From: Chondrilla cf. caribensis
Lineage: Eukaryota; Porifera; Demospongiae; Chondrillida; Chondrillidae
Assembly: GCA_964020155.1 (NCBI GenBank)
Contig: OZ026567.1
Span: forward strand, 2,162,930-2,226,929
Reading direction: 5' to 3'
Length of the DNA stretch: 64,000 nt
The notes under the pieces are model-generated. The model was not told the DNA's origin. It saw only the letters and a program-made list of their open reading frames with translations, and did not search any database. Below are positions 12,901 to 21,987 of the stretch, one piece after another; positions within the stretch are counted from its first letter, which is position 1; each line of letters begins with the position of its first letter. The position numbers and the translations under genes are program-made.

Positions 12901-15900
12901 TGAGTCCTGCCCGTGAGAAGTGCTTGTGTGTGAGCGTATCGTTGTGTTTGCTTCAGGGGGAAGAAGTTCAAAGGGGTACCTGCAGTTCCCGGCACAGCCA
13001 TGGGATCTGCTAAATCCTCCACAAATGACAAATTGAATAAAGGATTGCGTCATTTCTCCTGGAGAGTGTGTGAGAAGGTGCAACAGAAAAAGGTCACATC
13101 TTACAATGAAGTGAGTGTCTGCATCAATCAATCATTGTATAGTAGGGGCCTCCTGAAGACCTGACGGAGGTTGTGGTTATTGTTTTGTATGTATTGTATG
13201 CTGCAGGTTGCAGATGAATTGGTGCGTGAAATGGCTGAAACAGAGAGAGCCAGTCTAAGTGGAGCCGAATCTGTGAGTGAACTGTTTCTCCAACTACGTA
13301 CAGCACATACACATGTATGTCCATCTCTGTATTCATCCATGATAATAAATTCACATTTGGAACCCAAACCAAGTTTGTACATATGGAAGGAGACAGAATT
13401 ACACGCATGTACAGTATGTGTCATGGAAAACTTGACACACTGTAGCGTAATGTAATTGTAGCCGAAAACGTAAAGTATTGTAATCGGTTTGTAGTTACAC
13501 CATGATTCTATTGTAGTAGAACGGTAGCCCTCTGCTCCCACCTGTTCAATATTATTGTAGTTTAATTGTAATTATGTGCATACGTACGTATGTTCTTTGG
13601 TGTGTGTTCGTGAGAGCACTCTGCAGTGTGTGACTGTAATATCTTTCTATTGCTGGTCTCACCGTGTGTGTACTGTGAGTGCTACACTGTTGTCAGGGTT
13701 CCTGATGCTGGTACTGTTGTCACTGTTTCCCAGCAGTATTGGCTATACTGCCTCCCTGTACAAGTTAACATACGTATGAGTGTATCGTGAAGCATAGGAA
13801 TCATCTGTAAGCGCCCCAGGGAGGGAGCATTGTGTGATTGTACATTGTATTGCATTGTACATGTACCATGCTCAGCTGTGTCTCTGTACATCATAGACTG
13901 TTGAACTGTACTCCACTCACGTTAGTGTGTACGTATGTCCGCTTGACACCATACCCAGACTGTAGATCACAAGAATATCAGACGAAGAGTGTACGATGCC
14001 CTGAATGTCCTGATGGCCATGAATATCATTTCAAAGGAGAAGAAGGAAATTAAATGGATTGGTCTACCTACCAACTCATTACAGGAGTGTCAGCATTTGG
14101 AGGTACGTACGTACGTATGTCTTGTTTTTCCACTAAACCTTCCGCTTCCATTGTATAACATATACTAGCCCTTTCTATGTATATACTTAGTGCTAACCAT
14201 TTTATCATCATTGTTGCATATGGGATAGTTTTTGTGAAAGATGTTATTTGTATTTGTCTGTTTTGATGTTAGTGGCTTGTCCTCCATCCCATTGTACAGG
14301 AGCAGCTCTCGCAATGTGAGAAAAGGATTCAGGAGAAGACCAACCAGCTGAATGAGCTCATCATTCAGGTAAGGGCGATGTGTTTGTCATGGACATGGAA
14401 GGATTTCTGTCTGGTGTATGTAGGTTTTGGCTGACAGTGTGTGTGTATGTACATACGTATGTACGTACGGTACTAATCATACAAAACTGAACGTTCTACG
14501 GGCGTACCCGTAGTGTGAAAACGGCCGTGAAACGGGTACGGGTACAGGTACGCCCGTACCCGTACCCGTTCTTACCGTAATCGACACCTCGTGTATTGTT
14601 ACGTACGCGTTAATTTTTACAATTAAGTGCTATTTCGAAACGATCTTTCTGCGTACGTACGTACGTTCTTCTCCCATTATGAGTGTTCCTAGGAGTAGCG
14701 TGTATAGCGAGGCGTCATACAATTCGCTCTTAAGTAGTTGTTGGAGTTCGACCGCGGTCGTTTCGTCGTCTTCTGCGTAGCTTTTTCTCGAACGACGACA
14801 AAAGAGAATTCGCTGCTTCACGTAACTCGAATAAACCGTCTTCTAACGAACTACGGTATGTGACAGAAAAAAGTTAACGTTCTACGCCCGTAGCACGGTC
14901 CGTACCTGTGTCCGTATTTGAGCCGTACGTATCTCGAACTACGCCCGTATTTGCTCCCGTACGTTTCTCGAACTACGCCCGTATTTGCTCCCGTACGTAG
15001 AGTATACGTACGTACGTCTAATACCCTAGATTACGGACATACAAGCGAAGCTGGAACTCTATTTATCTTCTTCGAAATATCGATGGAAGGAATGCAAAAC
15101 TTCGTATAATCCTTTTTTTAGAGAATCCTGAGGTATCAGGTGTCATTCTTTTAGTTAAAGGTGTTTTCGATCAGTTTGTTCTTTTGCTCTTACAACGTGA
15201 GGACGAAATGGTGTATTCAGATTACGTACGTACGTGAAGCAAAGAATTTTGTACTTTCGCCGTCTTGGTACAAGCTATGGAGATATATTTTCACAACACT
15301 AACGCAATCTTCTTCAGGCCAGTACACGAGGGCGTGATCATCTGTTTTCTCCTGCGATGCTTTCACAACCAACCCTAGACTCATTTTGTTACGCGAAGAC
15401 AACTTGTCGAAGTAGAAACGTTAAGGCCATCATACACGAGGCAACTTAGTTACCGCAACTTGGTTGCTTTCAACTAAGTTGCTCAAAAAGTTGCTGCGTG
15501 TATGCTGTGCTTAAGATACGTAGCTTTGGCAACTGTCGTACCTGTCGAAGTTGACACGTAACCCCTGAACACCTTTCGGCGGGGTGGAATTCGTACGTAC
15601 GTACGTCTCTTGGAAAGGTTCAGTGGATATCACTAGCCACAGAAATTTCTTTGGGTAGTGATATGCACTGAACCTTTTCCAAAATATGTCACAACCCTCT
15701 TTCCAGCGTCCGTACGTTCTCTTGCTACGCCCGTATTTACATCCGTACGTTTTCGATTGCTACGCCCGTAATTACATCCATACGTTTTGATTGCTACGCC
15801 CGTACTTACATCCGTATTCTATCCGAACGTTAAAACGTAGAACGCCCGTAGTACGTTAACTTTTTTCTGTCACATACCGTATAACACGGTGAAAAGGAGA

Positions 15901-18900
15901 TACGAAGGTGTTACTATAGGTATCACTACGTAGGTGTACATTTTTTGCAATCGTCAAGTTCGGCAAACGGCCGTTCCCGTTTATTGGGTACGGGTACGGA
16001 ACGGGTATGGGTACGCCCGTTCCGTACCCGTAGAACGTTCAGTTTTATATGATTAGTACCGTATATAGGACACAGATGCACCCTCCTCTCCACCCCTTCA
16101 CATGTTACTATCCTATTGTTGTCCACCCAACACAACTGAGCTTAACAATGATAGCATCACACAATATGTGAACAAAAGTTCAAAATGTCTTAGTAATTTG
16201 AAGGTGGCCTCACAGAGTCTCCTTACTTCAATTATTTCCAGCTAAAATGCTGTATTTAATGAACCCTTCATTTTGTACATATATTTGAAAGCAACAGTAT
16301 AGCTGAGAATAGGGGTATTGTGTGCAGGTTGTCTGCAGCACAAGTCTCGTACCATGTACATATCCACACTTGTACGTCCACAGGTGTTGGCCTTTCAGAA
16401 TCTCATCAAGAGGAATAGGGAGAGTGTGGCTGAGAATGGCACACCACCTCCCAACTCCGCCATCACTCTGCCCTTCATCATTATAAACACCGACAAGGAG
16501 ACGTACATTGACTGCAGCATTTCCAATGACAAGTACGAATGTTTGTTTGCACATACACAATGGCAGTCATACTAAAATGAGTATTTGTGCTAGTAGTGAG
16601 GGATGTGGGATTGTATTAAAAGTAATACCCCATTTATGCTAGCCCAGTTCATGTGTGAAAACCACAAATACTGGGCCTGAACAACTTCTTGTGGTTTATC
16701 TAGTGGTATGTTGCCTGGGTAGGGCAAAGGGTAAAGTGTGTGAATTCTGTGCTATTGGCATGCTTTCTTCTTCGTTGCACACTTTTATTGTGTTTGAATT
16801 ATCTGTCAAGTAATTGCCTGGCAACTCATTGTTCAGGCACAATAACAAGTGCTGCCTGAAGAATTAGTTTGCAGTTATATCATTGCATATGGAAACATAC
16901 CACATGGCAACTACAGTACCTCTGGTAGGGCTGAAGTGGATATGCAGACATTTGGATTTATTGCTAACTCATCTTCACCCTTGTTAACAATCAATTCAGT
17001 GTGTCTGTATAGCCACTGCAGCCCTACCAAGGCACGTTAACTATTATGTACATTACAGTACTTTGTGCAGGAGTCACGTAAGCACCACAAGTAGATTGGC
17101 ATGTCTGGTTGTGATAATGTAGTTGTCCCAATTGGTTGTTTTATTGGGGTGGAGTAAACGAAAGTGTTGTGTGATGAGTGTGCAGTGTGGAGTTTGACGT
17201 TTATAACAGAGTCTATGTACGTATAATGATGACTATATGATACTAATCATATAAAACTGAATGTTTTACGGGCATACCTGTTTTGTGAAAACGCCTATTC
17301 AAATATCTGATATACCATACTAATCATACAAAACTGAACGTTCTATAGACGTGCCCGTTTTCTGAAAATGCGGGTGAAACAGATATGGGGACGAATTGAT
17401 AAGGGTGCACCCGTTCTACCCTATACTCTAATCAACACCTCAAATTGGTATTTCTGGCGTTCGAGAAGAAAGCCTTGAAATGAGCAGTGAAAGAATCAAT
17501 TCACAATAACAAGAAGAAAATGAACGAAAACCGTAAATCTGGAAAGATTTTATTCTTGTCTAAACATGGAAAACAGCCAAGCAAAGACCCAACCTTTCCC
17601 TTGAATGACGATAAAAGAGAATTCGCTGCTTCACGTAACTCAAATAAAACTTTTTCCAATAAACTGTAACACAATGAACTGGAGGTATTTATCAAATTTA
17701 TCACTAAAATTTACGTTATAATTATAATCATTGTCTCTATGTAGGTGTACATTTTTGCAATTGTTAAGTTTGGCTACTCACCCACTAAACAGCTATTTAC
17801 GTTCAATGTGTACGGATACAGAACGGGTACAGATACGCCCGTTCTACACCCGTAGAACGTTCAGTTTTATATGATTAGTACCATAATTCAATATCTATTT
17901 AATTCAAAATATTATTATATTTATACATGGACAGTGTGTACGTATTAACTTGTACTTTAAATTGTGTGCCTTTTTGTAGATCGGAATATGTATTCCAATT
18001 CGACCAGCCATTTGTAATCAGTGATGATTTGGATGTGTTGAAGAAAATGGGGATGTCTTTTAATCTCGATTCCGGATCCTGCACTCCTGAGGATGTGGTG
18101 AAGGCCAAGGAACTTCTTCCCAAACCTTTTGAACGGTTTTTGAATGGTGAGCCAGTCACACCTTACATTGCTCATACATGGCTGACACAGTGGAGATTCT
18201 TATAGTAGCTGTATCCTTCCTGGGTTGGCTACAGCAGGGATACAAACACTTTTGTCTTAATGATAATGAAGGCACAGCCCAAGTTGTCAACTTGAGACGA
18301 AGTATCTGTATGAAGTATCTGCTGTAACTCATGCAGAGGGGATATACTTGCTGTGTATCATGGTGGTAGCAGTACAGCTGTAGCTGTACTTAGTATTGTG
18401 TCTACACGGTATTGTCACTTGTATTGTACTTGACACTATTGTACTACTGCTATTGTATAGTTTTGATTGGAGGGCATTGTTGTGATTGAAATCCAGGGCT
18501 ATTTCAGAGAAAACAGGCTTACATTGCAGATATAAGCCTGCTTTGTCCTTTGTCCACCCATCTCCCACCCACACATGCATTGTTGCTCTCTATCACCTTT
18601 CAAACATGTCGGACGGTTCACAAGAAGTAACATATACGGTAGGAGGCGAAAGTTGGTTAACGTAGCGTTTCGTAAAGACGACAATGAAAGACTAGAACAG
18701 AGCGTTTCGTTTTCGTACATTTTCTGTAGTAAACGTTAATATGATCAGTTTCGTTTCATTCCTATAACAAGAAAAGGAACGGTGCTAATTGGACTGGAAT
18801 TTACATTCAAGTTACATACGTATGTACGTACGCATGCGCTTTGCCGTTCGCTATATTCAAGTGTGATTTCCAAGCTTTGCCGTTCGCTATATCCAATTGT

Positions 18901-20775
18901 GATTTTCAAGCTTTGCCGTTCGCTATATTCAAGTGTGATTTTCAAGCTAAGAAGTTTACCTTTAGTAGTAGTTATGTTTTACAACGACTATACGAAGCAA
19001 CGTATCCTGTTCCACTACTTTAGTGGGAGTAAGGCATCAATAGGTTTTAAAGCCGTTTCCAAGTTTCTTCTTCGAATATGTTCATTCACTGTCTGTTTCT
19101 GGTGTTTTGAAGCTGTTGAAGACAATTCAGCTTGTCAAAAAAAATTTAAAAGTCTTACGAGCGGCCATTTAATTCACTGTAACCGAAGATTACTAGAAAT
19201 AAACGGCATTTTACGTCATAAAATACACATTTCGTACGTCGGTCTACTTAAAGGCAGCTAGTACACGCAAGAGAGATTCGATTGATGAGATTTATCTATC
19301 AAACGATTTTCCAGATGACAAGCTTTCAAATGGTACCTCATTCATAGCGATCGTGATTCTGGGAGTCTTGGAAAATATTTTTGGGCTAGGAGGGTTAAAC
19401 GTTGATAAATGTCGAATACTGACTTGTCCGATCGTAGCGTTCAATTGTTTATTATAGAGATTGCCCTAATCAACACCTTTCGTATTTTCCCGCCTTTTAC
19501 ACATTCCGCTCCGTCTATTCCGTTCGACCGTTTTGTTCCGTTTCTGTTTTATCTTGCGTAATAAAAAACACTACGATGTGTTTAAACAAAACGCTACGTA
19601 AACTAACTTTCGCCTCCTACCGTATCTAAAATTACAAGGTAATGTAATAGTCTTTTTTCAACTTTTATCTTTTATTGTTTACACCATTATTCAGATATGG
19701 TATCACGTTCTCAAGTACATGGCACTTCCAGTGGTACTTCATCTCAGCAGTCAGATATTAGCAGTCCTTTCCTCGATAAACGGTAAGTGCTATAATGTGT
19801 TTAGATTATCACTGCTACCTGTCCACACATATTCATGTACTTTTCCTCGGTGTACTCAGCTGTATTGTTCACCGACTAACGTACTGTTTTTTTTTTAACT
19901 GTAGATCACTTAGCGGACCACTTGGTGTATCATCTGTTCCCACTCCACCCCTCTCCCAAGTCATGTCACAAGGATCTTCTATAGCGATATCACCCTCATC
20001 GGGGACCCCTCCTTCTGTGGGTACTTTGGGGCCTTCCTCTGACCATGCTACATCAATCCTCACCAGCTTAGCTCAACCACTTGCAAAAACATCTCTTTCT
20101 CCGACAGGAGGGTCTGGTCTCAGCAAGCTGTCCTACACAGGACTCAGCGGGTCTCCATCGCCTCTAGCTAAACCTCTCTATGGATTAGGCAGCCCATTGA
20201 AGGTAGCAGTGCCATCTTCAACAACCACAAGCCCGAGACCTGGAGGTGGAGGTGCTGCTAAGGTGTTCGTGCAGCCTGTGTCATCACCCAGTGTGAAGAG
20301 GGTGCAAGCCCAAGTATTGCCAAATGCTAGCAACCTAGCTTCTCTCGTACGCCAAGGCTCTGGACTCAGTCAGAGTATTTTAAGTGTTCTACAAAATGCC
20401 GACCCACAGATAGTGTCTCTTGCTCAGTCTCTTTTGGCTAACATTGGGAGTTCACCTGGGGGAAGCCCCAGTGCTCAACCTTCTACTTCCATACCACCAC
20501 AAGTACAACAACAGGGGATTCCCATTTCAATGTCACCGGTAATGTCACAAACAACACAGCAGGGAATTCCGCAAATGACTACAGGGCTTTCTCAATCATC
20601 ACAGGCAGACATCTCTTCATCAGTACCGCTAGATATTACCAAACACGATATTCCTCATTTGTCCCTTCCATTGTCAAATTCGTCAAGTCCTCCATCTTCC
20701 TCGACCACTGAATCATTTCCTGGAACCAGTGATCTAATGGTCGTGCAAAGCACAGGACAAAATGATGTAGTATAA
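2159..20775 (+). CDS. Transcription factor DP (E2F dimerisation partner), 12 coding exons
   Basis: DP proteins pair with E2F on DNA to control cell-cycle genes in the nucleus. Exons: 2159-2191, 2425-2850, 11475-11569, 12074-12115, 12957-13110, 13207-13272, 13959-14102, 14300-14368, 16384-16532, 17980-18146, 19695-19782, 19905-20775. The frame is continuous and gives about 767 aa. Exon 3 could instead start at 11484, still in frame. Exons 5-7 encode the winged-helix DNA-binding domain ([39 protein letters not shown]). Exons 8-10 encode the coiled-coil and marked-box dimerisation region ([35 protein letters not shown]). A basic stretch (SRKRGRQ) from exon 4 is a likely nuclear signal. Vertebrate TFDP1 has about 410 aa. 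Here Ser/Pro/Gln-rich tails are added at both ends, and I see no acidic C-terminus. Start choice: the first ATG whose exon splices in phase into exon 2. Family assignment is near certain; exons 1, 3 and 4 are less so. Confidence 0.93.
3009..3648. mobile_element. MITE, TA-flanked, TIR starting CGGTACTTTCAG
   Basis: A 640-bp non-coding element in TFDP intron 2. The left end CGGTACTTTCAGTAAAAAAC and the inverted right end match over about 36 bases with one mismatch. Both ends are flanked by TA (3007-3008 and 3649-3650), the expected target duplication. Subterminal sequence is dense in short ACGGG/CCCGTA words on both arms. No transposase is present, so it is non-autonomous. The Ngaro-type element begins 18 bases beyond its right end. 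Confidence 0.85.
3668..3913 (-). repeat. Ngaro split repeat B2
   Basis: This segment repeats almost perfectly at 4200-4445; both begin TTAACACCCTGACTTCC and end GGGGGATTGAGCCC on the plus strand. It is the outer (3', element sense) terminus of the element. Confidence 0.85.
3983..4199 (-). repeat. Ngaro split repeat A2
   Basis: About 217 bases, from a poly-A tract followed by TCGCAGGGACG to TTAAATTCCATT on the plus strand, repeated at 9707-9923. It lies between B1 and B2, as expected for Ngaro architecture. Confidence 0.85.
4200..4445 (-). repeat. Ngaro split repeat B1
   Basis: Second copy of the B repeat, directly adjoining A2 and located downstream of the recombinase frame. Confidence 0.85.
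4812..5937 (-). CDS. Tyrosine recombinase (integrase) of the Ngaro-type element
   Basis: A phage-integrase-type recombinase, the enzyme that integrates the circular DNA form of DIRS-order elements. The frame is open from about 5937 to a stop at 4812 and has no early ATG; recognisable protein begins near 5801. An N-terminal SAM-like core-binding region ([17 protein letters not shown]) is followed by the catalytic domain with the expected Arg (GFLRCGEFL), His-x-x-Arg ([10 protein letters not shown]) and Tyr ([15 protein letters not shown]). All four key residues are present. It overlaps the upstream RT/RNase H frame by roughly 300 bases in a different phase, so it is probably made by frameshifting, splicing or as a fusion. 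The active site looks intact. Confidence 0.85.
5642..7468 (-). CDS. Reverse transcriptase / RNase H of the Ngaro-type element
   Basis: About 608 aa from the first ATG at 7468; the frame is open a little further upstream without an ATG. It copies element RNA to DNA in cytoplasmic or nuclear particles. The RT fingers and palm are clear: [14 protein letters not shown], then [26 protein letters not shown] and the catalytic YLDDFLLLG. RNase H follows ([24 protein letters not shown], and [16 protein letters not shown] near the end). No methyltransferase domain is seen before the frame ends at 5642. The next (recombinase) frame overlaps its 3' end in another phase, typical of DIRS-order elements. 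No internal stop or frameshift was noticed. Confidence 0.88.
   Translation of the reverse strand: MAQVMANQFRKLQASAASVPPKGSSPAIVQQHGVATPLKVDAWRSALAAHPDRAWVESLLHGIQHGFRIGLLPQAAIRSMPKNLPSAEAHRGIIGLYLQQQVQAGQMLGPFHPKDCQGVILSSLGVIPKSTPGKFRVIVDLSSPRGYSVNDNLRRNLTHVAYSSVEDAALAIHTLGRGTQLAKIDIRSAYRIVPIHPSERIFLGVLWEGQVFIDCQLPFGLASAPAIFSAVAEALEWILRRRGVRGVIHYLDDFLLLGSPDTEECAQALALTSQVCDELGVPLAEDKIEGPSQSLKFLGIQLSSNPPSVSLPPDKLQALRGMLRLILGAKTVRDLPSLESLVGHLVHATKVCPLGKAFLTGLFHTLHSLRPGQVRRLNVATRSDVAWWHLLCSSWSGISVHQFLLLGEPDKHLFTDASGSWGCGAWSLPHWLQVAWPPQHHLSSIALKELVPVVLAAAVWGHQWEGSFVLCHSDNTAVVSQVNSLHSQDPVASNMLRCLAYFQAHFDFRLRAVHIPGVRNIGADDLSRNRAAAFLGRFSQASPSPTQVNQELLRLLCQEPADWTSVSWRERFASFWRQAWPSLPSGSTRQAGSVTSRLPGQLQSLPFP
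7916..8869 (-). CDS. Gag-like nucleic-acid-binding protein of the Ngaro-type element
   Basis: The open frame runs from about 8869 to a stop at 7916; the clearly protein-like part is about 298 aa. It has no ATG, so its N-terminus may be added by splicing or come from a non-ATG start. Near the C-terminus (about residues 245-285) are two zinc-binding motifs in series: a CCCH finger of spacing C-x7-C-x5-C-x3-H (starting CRRFSRGEC), then a retroviral-type knuckle C-x2-C-x4-H-x4-C ([14 protein letters not shown]). The N-terminal half is low-complexity Pro/Ser/Thr-rich. Position upstream of RT and the knuckle support a Gag role in packaging element RNA. A short minus-strand frame at 9354-9211 (MAELPLAS...) ending in a donor-like CAG/GTACGT could be an upstream exon, but the phase did not fit when I tried it. 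Confidence 0.7.
   Translation of the reverse strand, partial: WGGASGWALCHTPGSLDHRVATLAYRKGLFLEETDDQLLRPHSCIPIAALSGTLSGQPPSLPTWLTPGDHAAGLSSGSQAHVAPSEQVTPTPSVSQDTQSGQGDSPLRLPGTGLLAIPAPLVRHIREGAFVDMGDLLPEALQWAFDRSVEEKPDKDKRKRFTVETVSDWALSFATYMAIRVLSSPGLATPLATYMAIILRLAREVPGLAWQRYDRMFRQAVVGSPDLPWDRREPDIWLASIAEQPRQGLAAPLPRAGPKSSPTPVEICRRFSRGECPVGSSCRFRHACGICQSGYHAARDCPLIHPPAKRPPHMGTR
9707..9923 (-). repeat. Ngaro split repeat A1
   Basis: The 5' terminal repeat in element sense; it matches A2 (3983-4199) to the last base before the flanks differ. The flank beyond 9923 begins CTATATACTTATT and belongs to host sequence or the neighbouring repeat. Confidence 0.85.
9940..10480 (+). repeat. Dispersed repeat F, copy 1, with about six degenerate tandem units
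   Basis: The block opens with a GTACCCCGATG segment, then carries about six tandem units of 48-56 bases (10085-10425), each with an AACTTGCCGAACCC-like core and a TTTACCGAACGAACGAGG-like part. It ends with a TCTTTGTTGAAAACCTC segment. The same three parts appear in reverse orientation at 53275-53690, so the whole block is a dispersed element. It has no coding potential. Confidence 0.8.
10510..10646. repeat. Long hairpin (inverted repeat, about 64-base arms)
   Basis: The arm 10510-10570 and the arm 10583-10646 are near-perfect inverted copies around a GC-rich loop of about a dozen bases (for example GTGCGGATGCACTAAGTG against CACTTAGTACATCCGCAC). It adjoins repeat F copy 1; copy 2 of that repeat stops at the equivalent junction without the hairpin. 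It lies in TFDP intron 2. Confidence 0.85.
10930..11237. mobile_element. Degenerate MITE related to the element at 52064-52646
   Basis: Positions 11060-11096 share a 30-40 base segment (AGAGAATTCCTTGGAGTTAG) with the reverse complement of 52250-52290, and 11213-11237 matches that element's terminal motif TTTACTTCATGTA. The left boundary is uncertain. Confidence 0.4.
11619..11793. mobile_element. Small mariner-like MITE (175 bp)
   Basis: The ends CTGTGGAACCTC and GAGGTTCCACTG (CTG/CAG terminal variant) are inverted and flanked by TA on both sides. The internal halves are also roughly palindromic (repeated ACCTCTG...AAGGAC words). It sits in TFDP intron 3, about 50 bases after the exon. A CAGTGGAACCTC terminus is common among Tc1/mariner-type MITEs of many animals. 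Confidence 0.75.
14468..16061. mobile_element. MITE of the CGGTACTAATCAT family carrying a nested element
   Basis: The ends CGGTACTAATCATACAAAAC and its inverted partner are flanked by TA (14466-14467 and 16062-16063). It lies in TFDP intron 8. Removing the nested element at 14854-15879 leaves about 566 bp, close to the 646-bp relative at 17238-17883, with which it shares internal sequence (AGAGAATTCGCTGCTTCACG). No transposase is encoded. Confidence 0.85.
14854..15879. mobile_element. Nested TA-flanked element, TIR starting CGGTATGTGACAG
   Basis: A 1026-bp element with inverted ends CGGTATGTGACAGAAAAAAG, flanked by TA at 14852-14853 and 15880-15881, inserted in the MITE at 14468-16061. The related MITE at 17238 lacks it at the homologous position (near 17660), giving an empty site. 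It contains an internal hairpin near 15610-15680 (GGTTCAGTGGATATCACTA and its inverse). It has no coding potential. Confidence 0.85.
17238..17883. mobile_element. MITE of the CGGTACTAATCAT family, second copy
   Basis: A 646-bp relative of the outer element at 14468-16061, with a decayed left end (TGATACTAATCAT) and a good right end, flanked by TA. It lies in TFDP intron 9, ending about 95 bases before exon 10. It serves as the empty site for the nested insertion above. Confidence 0.8.
18637..19622. mobile_element. MITE, TA-flanked, TIR starting CGGTAGGAGGCGAAAG
   Basis: A 986-bp element in TFDP intron 10. The ends CGGTAGGAGGCGAAAGTT and the inverse match well, continuing with AACGTAGCGTTT, and TA flanks both sides (18635-18636 and 19623-19624). 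It carries a 36-base tandem repeat and some open frame, but no recognisable transposase. Confidence 0.85.
18838..18945 (+). repeat. 36-base tandem repeat, three units, inside a MITE
   Basis: Three successive units begin CTTTGCCGTTCGCTATAT; they differ at a few positions. Because the unit is a multiple of three, the overlapping open frame shows a spurious 12-residue repeat ([12 protein letters not shown] and variants). Confidence 0.85.
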
Positions 20776-21642
20776 ATAGGGATCAGTGGTATGTAGTTCT
20801 ACTGTGTGTAATAGTGTTAAATTAGTTGGGATTTTCCAAAACTTGGATGTTATTTTTATTGAATTTATGTACTATAATATTATTATTAATTAAAATTATT
20901 AATTAAACCGAGAATTGGATTTTTAAATTGCAATTACAACAGTAATCACATGTCAACAATAATATTACAATGTGCATGAGCATTGTATATATTATACACA
21001 TTCTTGCAATCCTAGGTCAAAATCAATATAATACATGCTAAGTATGTTGACTACATATCGTACAGAGACTGTGCGTGTTTCTCTGCCAATCCCACAGTAC
21101 AAAAGATAAAACAGTTGGGAGACCAGCTGCAGTTCACTACTTCTGAAGTTCCATTCCATGGCTCTTTGTAGAAGGAATTGTAACTGACCTCCAGGGTGGA
21201 GCTCAAATTACTCTACTCTTTTGAAGTATATACACTCTAAACTAACGGTTACATTAGTTTAGAGTGTATATGTTTGAAGTACCAATCCACTGTACACCCC
21301 AAGCCTTAATATTGGCATAGACACACGCCTAAATTGTCATTTCATTTCATACGTAATCAAACAAAAACTCCACTTGTCTACATATCTGAAAATATTCAGA
21401 TGAAAGAGTGGTTATACCACAACCAGCTGGAAGGTATACCTGTATTACGTGGATACAACATCGGCAATGAAGTTCAGAGCGATAGCAAATATATAATCAA
21501 CAATTATATGAGAGCAACATAAGCAGATTAACATGAAATTAACTATTACATAGATGCAATTGATAAAGAACATGAAAATTAGAGTACCAAAACAGTAAGT
21601 ACAAGTGGGATATTCGTTCAAGAAATGTAAGAGTAGAGTTCA
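20776..21642. other. Tail-to-tail intergenic region between TFDP and DNAJC19
   Basis: This is AT-rich sequence expected to hold the two 3' UTRs. The one clear structure is the hairpin at 21228-21272. No gene is seen. Confidence 0.6.
21228..21272. repeat. Perfect short hairpin
   Basis: Arms of about 19 bases (TATATACACTCTAAACTAA and its inverse) enclose an 8-base loop. It could be a foldback repeat remnant or a stem in the 3' region of a transcript; nothing favours either. Confidence 0.7.
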
Positions 21643-21987
21643 CTACGATGAAGCGTCTTTCCCTGATTCGAGTATATCCTTGGCTTGGTTAATCTTGGCA
21701 GCAAGGTAAGGAGACCCTCCTCTATCGGGATGGTTCAATAGCATTATTCTCTTGTGATACTCGCGTACCTTGTTAGGTGGAGAAGATGGGGATAAGCCCA
21801 AGATTAGACCTGCTTCTCTTCTGGTCATTTTCGGTTCAAAACCACCTTTGTAATAAGGGCTAACGTTGAAAAAGGACGCGTTACCGGTAGAGGCTCTCTT
21901 CGATACCTCTCTAACAGCACTCCATATAGCCCGACCGGCAAAAGCAGCCGTTGCTAGTCCCAAACCGGCTAAGATTAGAGATGTCAT
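21643..21987 (-). CDS. DNAJC19 / TIM14 (Pam18), mitochondrial import motor J-protein
   Basis: A single-exon 114-aa protein, close to the 116 aa of vertebrate DNAJC19. TIM14 sits in the mitochondrial inner membrane and stimulates mtHsp70 at the TIM23 import channel. An N-terminal membrane segment (about residues 4-22) is followed by a short linker, the family signature GGFEPKMTRREAGLILGL, and a compact J-domain with the HPD triad in LLNHPDRGGSPYLAAKINQA. The start ATG at 21987 gives the expected N-terminus. It is tail-to-tail with TFDP and head-to-head with the membrane-protein gene at 22295, only 307 bases away, so the two probably share a promoter region. No intron or defect is seen. Confidence 0.95.
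   Translation of the reverse strand: MTSLILAGLGLATAAFAGRAIWSAVREVSKRASTGNASFFNVSPYYKGGFEPKMTRREAGLILGLSPSSPPNKVREYHKRIMLLNHPDRGGSPYLAAKINQAKDILESGKDASS

Noticed and set aside
18782..19261. 159-codon gene in the TFDP intron
   Set aside because: It lies within a TA-flanked MITE and includes a 36-base tandem repeat that creates an artificial amino-acid repeat; no transposase motif is visible.
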